The notes under the pieces: generated by a model
Told to the model about the DNA's origin: nothing
The model's input: only the letters and a program-made list of their open reading frames with translations
Databases searched by the model: none
Source: Euryarchaeota archaeon UBA53
GTDB lineage: Archaea; Thermoplasmatota; Poseidoniia; Poseidoniales; Poseidoniaceae
Length of the DNA: 6,737 nucleotides
Reading direction: 5' to 3'
Assembly (NCBI GenBank): GCA_002507425.1
Contig: DAZU01000043.1
Coordinates: 1-6,737 of the forward strand
Position numbers and translations under genes: made by a program
In this document: positions 1 to 5,016 of the stretch, one piece after another
Layout of the letters: each line of letters opens with the position of its first letter
How positions within the stretch are numbered: the stretch's first letter is position 1

Positions 1-1391
1 AAGAAGTTGAAAACGGCCCTGATGATGAAACAGAGGAAAAAACTAATGAAATACACGATAACGATACTCAGGATGAAGATTCAGAAGTTGAAAATGAACA
101 AGATAACGATTCCAAATATGACGCAACTGACAGCGATGACGGAGATGATGAGACCGACAGTGTTGAAGAAGAAATGTCGGACGAAGGTGTTGATGACGAC
201 GACGATGTCAGTGAAGATAATGATGCAGTTGTGAAAATTGCTTTTGAAAACTTAGCTCTTGCTATCGCCGAGAAAAATCTAACAGCGGCTGAGGCATTTA
301 AACAGATAGATACTAGCGAAGACAACAAGATTGATGGTCCAGAACTACAGAAGGGAATACAAGATCTTGCTGGTGAGAAATTATCGCCAAAGGAGATAAT
401 TGCTGTACTTGATTATCTAGACACTAATAATGATAACAGAATTGATTCGATTGAATTTTTCGATAAAATCGATGAACTTCGAATTGGGATTAGCGCGGGA
501 AAACTTCCGAAAGTCAAAGAATTCCCATCGGCAACACAAAAATTCCTAATGGGTAAAAAGGCTAATGACATATTTTATCCAATTATGTATTTCATAATGG
601 CTACATTCATCGGTCTTTGGGTTGTAAATGGGATGGGTCTTTTAGTTGATGGAACTGGTGGTCCTATTGAATATGAAGGGCACACTGACATCTACGGTGA
701 TGATGTTGAACTCGGTATCTATGACCTTTGTAATGAAGACTTAGATATGGTTCCTGAACCATGTTCGGGAGAGGTGAAATTGGGTGAAGTTTATCCTTGT
801 GACCCTAAGATTGACACGAACGATTGCGCCAATTCACTTACAGTATTTAGCGGCGAAAATGGAGCAAATAGTATGCCTGCAGGGTTTTATCCTGATGCTT
901 ACGTAATGATGGGAGTAGGATTATTTGGACTGATAGCTACATTTTATCTGCATAAGATATATGCTCCAAAGTTGAGAAAAATAGTGAAAGGCGATAAGCC
1001 AGATAGTCAAGAGTCTGATGAAGAAACTGACCAAGATGAAGAAGAAATTGGTGCTGAAGAAAAGGAACCTACTGCACAAGAAGATGAAGAAGAAGACTAT
1101 GTGGAATCAGATTCAGGCGATGAAGACGACTACGGAGAAGATGACTACGAAGATGATGACGAGGGCTATGAAAGTGAATCAGAAGATGATGAAGCCTACG
1201 ATGATGATGATGAGTATGATGATGACGAGATTGATATCGGAAGTTGGGTAGGTCTTGAAATCGACGGAGAGGAAGTTTTCGGTGAGATAGTTGAGTTTGA
1301 TGACGATAAGGGAACGGTTACGATAGAAACTGACGATGGAGAAGAAATTACTGGTGATCAGGACGATATGTTCCTCGAAGATGATGAGTGA
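1..1391 (+). CDS. Acidic EF-hand, two-pass membrane protein with C-terminal SH3/KOW-like domain (5' truncated)
   Basis: The frame is open from base 3 with no stop, so the ATG at 174 is probably internal and the true start lies upstream; 462 residues are visible. Counted from base 3, residues 1-75 are a nearly continuous Asp/Glu-rich tract. Two canonical EF-hand loops follow: DTSEDNKIDGPE (about 103-114) and DTNNDNRIDSIE (about 140-151), each with Asp at 1, 5 and 9 and Glu at 12, so calcium binding is well supported. A hydrophobic segment at bases 570-647 and another at about 900-955 are transmembrane helices. The roughly 80-residue loop between them has four Cys, which suggests an extracytoplasmic, possibly disulfide-bonded domain, with both acidic ends in the cytoplasm (inferred topology). 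A second acidic tail (about 1010-1235) leads to a small beta-rich segment (IGSWVGLEIDGEEVFGEIVE...) that resembles an SH3/Tudor/KOW barrel. The function is unknown; a calcium-responsive membrane sensor or scaffold is only a guess. Confidence 0.85.
   Translation, partial: EVENGPDDETEEKTNEIHDNDTQDEDSEVENEQDNDSKYDATDSDDGDDETDSVEEEMSDEGVDDDDDVSEDNDAVVKIAFENLALAIAEKNLTAAEAFKQIDTSEDNKIDGPELQKGIQDLAGEKLSPKEIIAVLDYLDTNNDNRIDSIEFFDKIDELRIGISAGKLPKVKEFPSATQKFLMGKKANDIFYPIMYFIMATFIGLWVVNGMGLLVDGTGGPIEYEGHTDIYGDDVELGIYDLCNEDLDMVPEPCSGEVKLGEVYPCDPKIDTNDCANSLTVFSGENGANSMPAGFYPDAYVMMGVGLFGLIATFYLHKIYAPKLRKIVKGDKPDSQESDEETDQDEEEIGAEEKEPTAQEDEEEDYVESDSGDEDDYGEDDYEDDDEGYESESEDDEAYDDDDEYDDDEIDIGSWVGLEIDGEEVFGEIVEFDDDKGTVTIETDDGEEITGDQDDMFLEDDE
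1018..1230 (+). repeat. GAT/GAC/GAA triplet-rich tract coding for Asp/Glu low complexity
   Basis: This coding stretch is built almost wholly of GAT, GAC, GAA and GAG codons with interspersed Tyr, Ser and Gly, and it includes a short pure GAT run near 1199-1212. A similar tract occupies bases 1-230. The synonymous codons are mixed, so it looks like selected acidic protein composition rather than an expanding microsatellite, although the short GAT run could slip in replication or assembly. It joins the second transmembrane helix to the C-terminal barrel of the EF-hand protein. Confidence 0.6.
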
Positions 1392-1749
1392 TTTGATGGA
1401 AGACAAATTGGATTGCCTAGCGGGAAAAGAAGCATGTCCAGTATGTGGTAGTATAGCCATAATTGGTACTGCAAGATGCTTAGAGTGTGGCACCTTCCAC
1501 TCAGGAATTCATTTAGAAGATCGGGAGCCGCCACCACCTGAAGAAAGATTACAGGATAGAGATATTGACCCATCCGACTATTCTATCGATCCTTCAACAG
1601 CCATAGCAGTTGAAGAATTCGAATCTGACGAATCCAGTGTAAAAAAGTGGAGTGGTGGCACAAGCGACTTTTCATTTACTGATGATGCAGACGATGTAAC
1701 GACAATCAAACAAGCTATCCCAGATTCGGATATTTTGTTATCTGACTGA
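1384..1749 (+). CDS. Small zinc-ribbon protein with acidic disordered tail
   Basis: A protein of 121 residues. From the ATG at 1384, residues 18-43 hold CPVCG, then CLECG, then FHSGIH, a four-Cys zinc-ribbon pattern (CxxC, 10-residue spacer, CxxC) with a nearby His pair. An extra Cys lies at residue 11. The remainder is a proline patch (PPPPEE) and an Asp/Glu/Ser-rich tail with no recognisable fold, probably disordered. The start is uncertain: ATGs at 1381, 1384 and 1396 are all in frame. The first two overlap the end of the EF-hand gene and the third starts four bases after its stop; all three keep the zinc ribbon intact. An in-frame ATG at 1336 exists but would overlap the upstream gene by 56 bases. 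The tight overlap argues for cotranscription and translational coupling with the EF-hand gene. Zinc binding is well supported by the motif; the biological role is unknown. Confidence 0.75.
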   Translation: MSDLMEDKLDCLAGKEACPVCGSIAIIGTARCLECGTFHSGIHLEDREPPPPEERLQDRDIDPSDYSIDPSTAIAVEEFESDESSVKKWSGGTSDFSFTDDADDVTTIKQAIPDSDILLSD

Positions 1750-1777
1750 TTTAACATTATTTACTTCTTGAAAGGTC

Positions 1778-1782
1778 AAAAA
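1778..1782 (-). terminator. T-run terminator of the tRNA-Val gene
   Basis: Read on the minus strand this is TTTTT, 22 bases beyond the 3' end of the tRNA and set in AT-rich sequence. Archaeal RNA polymerase commonly terminates at such short T-runs without a hairpin. It sits in the 54-base convergent gap between the zinc-ribbon gene (plus) and the tRNA (minus). Confidence 0.45.
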
Positions 1783-1803
1783 TCATAATTCATAAATAAC
1801 GAG

Positions 1804-1876
1804 TGGGCTCGGCCAGAATTGAACTGGCGATCTTTGCCATGTCAAGGCAACGTCATAACCCCTAGACCACGAGCCC
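1804..1876 (-). tRNA. tRNA-Val (anticodon GAC)
   Basis: The minus strand folds into a complete 73-base cloverleaf. The acceptor arm GGGCTCG pairs with CGAGCCC, followed by discriminator A. The D arm is closed by GTC/GAC. The anticodon stem TTGCC pairs with GGCAA around the 7-base loop TTGACAT, placing GAC at 1841-1843 (complement), which reads GUC and GUU valine codons. The variable loop is AGATC, and the T arm GCCAG/CTGGC encloses TTCAATT, a canonical T-loop. There is no intron. The genome does not encode CCA (the next minus-strand bases are CTC), so the CCA must be added by a nucleotidyltransferase. Confidence 0.97.
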
Positions 1877-1901
1877 TCGTAGTCACACCAGTTGGATTCG
1901 G

Positions 1902-1908
1902 TATATAT
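1902..1908 (-). promoter_or_regulatory. TATA box of the tRNA-Val gene
   Basis: Minus-strand ATATATA is centred about 29 bases upstream of the mature tRNA 5' end, which fits archaeal TATA spacing with transcription starting a few bases before the tRNA. The box overlaps one copy of an 8-base direct repeat, plus-strand TCGGTATA at 1898-1905; the second copy is at 1914-1921. The promoter lies in the 47-base gap after the stop of the small upstream protein gene, so the tRNA can be expressed independently of it. Confidence 0.6.
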
Positions 1909-1923
1909 CGAAATCGGTATAGC

Positions 1924-2076
1924 TCAAGATACTATCTTTGAAATCTTACCTGTGCAATTTTCTTGCGAACACAAACCTGCATATCGTGTTCTACCATTAT
2001 TCATCTTGATGAATTTACCACCGTTTATTGGACCATAAATTTTGCACTTCAAACAGAAACCCTCGATACCTTCCAT
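1924..2076 (-). CDS. 50-residue two-knuckle zinc protein, DUF5679-like
   Basis: This short gene encodes 50 residues from an ATG at 2076 to a TGA at 1924-1926. It begins MEGIEGFCLKCKIYGPINGG and ends in KISKIVS. Cys8/Cys11 form a CxxC knuckle and Cys36/Cys41 form a CxxxxC knuckle. Between them is IKMNNGRTRYAGLC, which resembles the 'xxxNGRxxxxGxCxxC' core I recall from DUF5679 small zinc proteins, so a metal-bound beta-rich minidomain is likely. The second pair is spaced CX4C instead of the usual CX2C. No strong Shine-Dalgarno sequence is visible; an in-frame TTG at 2085 is the only alternative start before a stop. It lies between a hairpin terminator candidate and the tRNA-Val gene on the same strand. 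The function of the family is not established; basic residues (K, R) make nucleic-acid binding possible, but this is inference. Confidence 0.75.
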   Translation of the reverse strand: MEGIEGFCLKCKIYGPINGGKFIKMNNGRTRYAGLCSQENCTGKISKIVS

Positions 2077-2135
2077 CAGAACCAATTATTCCTGTATTGT
2101 CTAAGTAATGAATGCTGTGATTCTTAATTTGCAAG

Positions 2136-2179
2136 AAAAACGATTTTACCCCTTCTAACCCCCTACTTGAAGGGGTAAA
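2136..2179 (-). terminator. Perfect 11-bp hairpin followed by T5 on the minus strand
   Basis: TTTACCCCTTC at 2145-2155 is the exact reverse complement of GAAGGGGTAAA at 2169-2179, with a 13-base loop. On the minus strand the stem is followed four bases later by TTTTT (2136-2140), the form of an intrinsic terminator. It would end the hutI transcript after its last gene and insulate the small zinc protein gene. The loop carries a G5 run on the minus strand that could pair with the same C4, giving an alternative, smaller stem. It could also be a 3' stabilising element or part of the small gene's 5' region. Confidence 0.5.
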
Positions 2180-2252
2180 TGTCCAAAAAGTTGGGTTTTC
2201 TTAACTTAAACGAGTGACTGCGTAGTATTTACGAAGAATAGATTCATTTCGT

Positions 2253-2278
2253 TGTCGCATAATCTATGTTATGCGACA
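2253..2278. repeat. Perfect 10-bp inverted repeat
   Basis: TGTCGCATAA at 2253-2262 is matched exactly by TTATGCGACA at 2269-2278 around a 6-base spacer. It lies 43 bases beyond the stop of the ABM-like gene and so inside its probable 3' untranslated region. On the minus strand no T-run follows, so it is not a classical intrinsic terminator; RNA stabilisation or a protein site are both possible. The rest of the gene-free stretch 2077-2321 shows no open frame longer than about 16 residues that I could find. Confidence 0.55.
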
Positions 2279-2321
2279 TTATGTGGTGTTTTATTTACCT
2301 ATTATGGGCGTAGAAACCCGT

Positions 2322-2645
2322 CTAAGAAATATCATCTGGCTCCAAAGCGAAAATACCAACCAGTGGAGGCCCACTTAGAAGATGTTCAATGCCACCATCC
2401 CTTTCATCGAGTTCGTCAACTACCCTCTTTGAAGCCGAGTGCCAAGCTTCTTCCGATTCGTATACCGCCTGTAGTAAGAACATGGGCTGACCATCCATCG
2501 ATCTTGCGACCCATGCATTTCTGCACCCTGGGGAGCGTCTTCGAAGTTCTTGTCTTGCTTCTAATAATCGAGTAAGTCTTGCATCGACCCCGTTACGCGC
2601 TGAGCATACCACAGTCTCCATCCATAGTTTATTTACTGATTTCAT
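2322..2645 (-). CDS. ABM-like small dimeric alpha/beta-barrel protein
   Basis: A protein of 107 residues from the ATG at 2645, preceded on the minus strand by GGAAAGTGA at 2651-2659, an SD-like stretch five bases from the start; a second ATG at 2621 would give 99 residues. The order is a beta strand (about 9-16), a helix (LTRLLEARQELRRR, about 24-37), SPGC, two strands (RNAWVARS and PMFLLQAVYES, about 42-64), then EEAWHSASKRVVDELDE as the second helix and PLVGIFALEP as the last strand. This pattern, with the PGC turn and the 'F.L...Y.SEEAW' signature, matches the antibiotic-biosynthesis-monooxygenase-like (ABM) or related ferredoxin-like dimeric barrels. The substrate cannot be told. It starts 23 bases after the hutI stop and is presumably cotranscribed with it. 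A longer reading beginning at 2750 is unlikely because it would overlap the hutI 3' end. Confidence 0.75.
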   Translation of the reverse strand: MKSVNKLWMETVVCSARNGVDARLTRLLEARQELRRRSPGCRNAWVARSMDGQPMFLLQAVYESEEAWHSASKRVVDELDERDGGIEHLLSGPPLVGIFALEPDDIS

Positions 2646-2668
2646 AAATTTCACTTTCCAATTAATGT

Positions 2669-3910
2669 TTAATGATAAATCATTTGACCTTCTAACATTG
2701 TTGCATGAAAGGGGGTATGTCCTGGTTGTAGGCACCAAGATTCCCACCATGGACTAGCGAGTATGTTGATGTTAGCTATTGATCCCTCTTTTATCACTCC
2801 ATGTTCTAATCCTGAAGGGTGAGGGGTTGTCTGTGCTGAATTAACACTACATGCTGCTAAGGCAGTGATTGGTGGTATTTCATTTCGCTGAACTAGAATA
2901 CTGCCCATGAACGGTAAACTTAGCGTTTGACAATTGGGATTAAAGTCACTTGCTACTGACCACAGGAGGTTATTTTCTATGCAGTATTCGAATGGCGGGT
3001 AATTATCACCCATTGCAAACGGAGTTCCTGGTAGGAAACCTGTATTTACTCCATTTTTGGACATTAAATTTCTGGCCTCAGCGTTGGTATAATGTGCGTG
3101 GTCAGCAGTCTGGACTTTTAGTTCTGCGGCCAAATCGCCGCCTCCTCCATCCACAAATTCATCGATATGAATACGCAGATCGAGGCCTCCATTACGACTC
3201 TGTTTCAAAATTTCTTCTGACTGTTCGACGCTGAACCAACCTGGCTCACAGAAAACATCTGCACTTCTTGCAAAACCTTGGGCTATGATACTAGGTAATT
3301 GATCTGACAGAATCTCATCAACATAGTTTTCAATTTTCACGCCTGGTGGACTAGCATGAGCTCCCATCCAAGTCAAATCAAGAGTTGGCATACCTGGAAC
3401 TTTTGCAATGGACTCTGCGATTGCGAGTAAGCGTAATTCTGAATCGGTATCTAGACCATAACCTGATTTTGTTTCTAAATGAGTTGTTCCATTTCTTAAT
3501 GATTTGGACATTCTTTGTAATCCCAATTCCGCTAAGTTTCTGTCAGTGATAGACCTTGTTGGCATTACTGTCGCAGAAATTCCTCCGCCCCTATCTGCAA
3601 TATCTCTGTAACTTAGTCCAGCCAGTTTCCATGATATTTCTCGACTTCTATCTCCTGCCCACAATAGATGTGTATGAGAATCTACCAAGCCAGGAACTAT
3701 CGCTTTCCCTTCCAAATCTATTGTCACAACATCACTGTATTCTTCAATCAGTGAATCGCTTTCGTCGATCTTCTCGATAATGAAATCATTTACGAGTATA
3801 CCCTGACCCGCCTCATATACAAATTTACTCAAGTCATCACAATGGCCGGTTATCGGACCATCGCTGCCTAAGTGGGCGATAGGCCCAGCGTTAATCAACA
3901 ACTGTCGCAT
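2669..3910 (-). CDS. hutI: Imidazolonepropionase
   Basis: HutI hydrolyses 4-imidazolone-5-propanoate to N-formimino-L-glutamate, the third step of histidine degradation, in the cytosol. The 413-residue product from the ATG at 3910 has the usual family length. It is an amidohydrolase: the metal ligand pair HTH at 79-81 (in GLVDSHTHLLWAGDR), RGGGISATV at about 107-115, the signature ETKSGYGLD at 146-154, MGAHASPP at 182-189, DVFCEPGWFS near 218-227, IHIDEF with His248, DHAHY with His271, and SDFNP with the metal-ligand Asp322 all appear in family order. An in-frame ATG at 4030 would add 40 residues lying antisense to the start of kae1 and without family similarity, so it is rejected. No hutH, hutU, hutF or hutG is in the window; the only partner is the ABM-like gene downstream. 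Expression probably starts in the shared divergent promoter at 3911-3960. Confidence 0.95.
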   Translation of the reverse strand: MRQLLINAGPIAHLGSDGPITGHCDDLSKFVYEAGQGILVNDFIIEKIDESDSLIEEYSDVVTIDLEGKAIVPGLVDSHTHLLWAGDRSREISWKLAGLSYRDIADRGGGISATVMPTRSITDRNLAELGLQRMSKSLRNGTTHLETKSGYGLDTDSELRLLAIAESIAKVPGMPTLDLTWMGAHASPPGVKIENYVDEILSDQLPSIIAQGFARSADVFCEPGWFSVEQSEEILKQSRNGGLDLRIHIDEFVDGGGGDLAAELKVQTADHAHYTNAEARNLMSKNGVNTGFLPGTPFAMGDNYPPFEYCIENNLLWSVASDFNPNCQTLSLPFMGSILVQRNEIPPITALAACSVNSAQTTPHPSGLEHGVIKEGSIANINILASPWWESWCLQPGHTPFHATMLEGQMIYH

Positions 3911-3946
3911 TACTATCTCTAGTCTGTAACCGTTAGATAGTATATC
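3911..3946. promoter_or_regulatory. Divergent hutI/kae1 promoter with 8-bp inverted repeat
   Basis: Only 50 bases separate the two divergent start codons. TTAGATAGTATATC at 3933-3946 is AT-rich and TATA-like on both strands: it lies about 25 bases from the kae1 ATG and about 26-33 bases from the hutI ATG, so both mRNAs would be leaderless or nearly so. TACTATCT at 3911-3918 is the exact inverse of AGATAGTA at 3935-3942, arms 24 bases apart centre to centre. The right arm overlaps the TATA-like element and the left arm touches the hutI start codon, where a bound dimeric regulator could repress. The repeat is seen; its role as an operator is inferred. Confidence 0.5.
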
Positions 3947-3960
3947 CGACACGAATAGCC

Positions 3961-4974
3961 ATGGCGGAGGGATGGGTTCTAGGTATAGAATCAACTGCTC
4001 ACACTTTTTCTTTCGGGCTTGTCGACTCAAATGGGATTCCGAGGCCTTCCGTTTCTAAAATCATTAGACCAACCACAGGGGGGATACATCCCAGAGAAGC
4101 AGCAGATCACCATGTTGTTGAGTCCACAGAAATATTTTCAAAAATACTTGCAGACAATGATTTGCTGCCTAGTGATATATCAGTCGTAGCTTATTCACAA
4201 GGTCCTGGGATGGGTGCATGCTTGCGCACTGGTGCTGCTGCGGCCCGGGCAATCTCAAGTCACCTAAATGTTCCATTAATAGGAGTCAATCACTGTGTTG
4301 CTCACATAGAAATAGGAAGACAACAATGCGGCTGTGAAGACCCTATTCTTTTGTATGTTAGTGGTGGTAATACACAAGTAATTGCTAGATTGGATGGAAG
4401 ATATCGTGTCCTGGGTGAAACTCTTGACATTGGAATAGGAAATATGCTCGACAAGTTCGCCAGACAGCATGGCATACCTTTCCCCGGAGGTCCAGTAATT
4501 GAACAAAGGGCCCTCGAGTGGATTGGAAAGAATCCAGAGGCAACATTGGAAGGTCTCGAATTACCTTATGCTGTGCATGGCATGGACTTGGCTTTCTCAG
4601 GTATAATGAGTGCAGCCAACAAGTTAGTAAGTGATGGAATGCCATTTGAAGCAGTTTGTTGGTCATTGCAGGAGCATGCTTTTGCAGCATGTGTAGAAGT
4701 TGCTGAGAGAGCTTTAGCGCATACCGGTAAGAAAGAAATTGTTCTTGGTGGTGGAGTTGCTTGTAATGAAAGAATGCGACAAATGTCAAGCATAATGTGC
4801 GAAGAACGCGGTGCAGAAAGTTACTGCCCACCAAAGATGTATTGTATCGATAATGGAACAATGATAGCTAGATTAGGGTGGCTGGAGATGAATCATGGTA
4901 GGGTTACTTCACTCATCCAATCTGGAATAAATCAAGAGTTGCGGACGGACCAAACATCGATTACTTGGCCGTGA
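3961..4974 (+). CDS. kae1: tRNA N6-threonylcarbamoyladenosine (t6A) synthase subunit Kae1
   Basis: Kae1 is the catalytic subunit of the KEOPS complex, which transfers the threonylcarbamoyl group from TC-AMP to A37 of ANN-decoding tRNAs. The 337-residue product is full length for an unfused Kae1. It has the ASKHA phosphate motif GIESTAHTFSFG (8-19), HPREAADHH (43-51), SQGPGMGACLRTGA (79-92), the metal-binding NHCVAHIE with His111 and His115, YVSGGNTQV (132-140), ETLDIGIGNMLDKFAR (153-168), MDLAFSG (208-214), VLGGGVACNERM (261-272) and CIDNGTMIA with Asp297 as the third metal ligand. Many euryarchaeal Kae1 proteins are fused to the Bud32 kinase; here the protein ends in tandem stops TGA TAA right after the Kae1 domain and the next gene is not Bud32, so Bud32 must be elsewhere. 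The start at 3961 places the first strand (WVLGIES) as in relatives. Confidence 0.97.
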   Translation: MAEGWVLGIESTAHTFSFGLVDSNGIPRPSVSKIIRPTTGGIHPREAADHHVVESTEIFSKILADNDLLPSDISVVAYSQGPGMGACLRTGAAAARAISSHLNVPLIGVNHCVAHIEIGRQQCGCEDPILLYVSGGNTQVIARLDGRYRVLGETLDIGIGNMLDKFARQHGIPFPGGPVIEQRALEWIGKNPEATLEGLELPYAVHGMDLAFSGIMSAANKLVSDGMPFEAVCWSLQEHAFAACVEVAERALAHTGKKEIVLGGGVACNERMRQMSSIMCEERGAESYCPPKMYCIDNGTMIARLGWLEMNHGRVTSLIQSGINQELRTDQTSITWP

Positions 4975-5016
4975 TAATATGCCAAGGGTTATGAGAGTCG
5001 GTTAAACCGGACAAAT

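Noticed and set aside
7..234. Open frame of 75 codons, Met/Lys/Thr-rich, on the plus strand
   Set aside because: It is a shifted reading of the GAT/GAA-rich acidic tract of the EF-hand gene; its composition is an artefact of reading GATGA as ATGA-type codons.
1018..1251. Second Met/Lys-rich open frame on the plus strand
   Set aside because: The same frame-shift artefact over the second acidic tract of the EF-hand gene.
2252..2575. Plus-strand open frame of 107 codons
   Set aside because: It lies antisense to the ABM-like gene and begins inside the 2253-2278 hairpin; the minus-strand reading has the better protein composition, an SD-like site and operon context.
3911..4030. Extended N-terminus for HutI from an ATG at 4030
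   Set aside because: The additional 40 residues overlap the kae1 start on the other strand and have no family similarity; the ATG at 3910 gives the normal HutI length.
4385..4861. Minus-strand open frame of 158 codons inside kae1
   Set aside because: It is antisense to strongly conserved Kae1 motifs; its His/Leu/Gln-rich composition looks like a shadow frame.
4999..5009. Small dyad CGGTT-A-AACCG before the unknown gene
   Set aside because: Only five base pairs per arm and close to chance expectation; no evidence of function.
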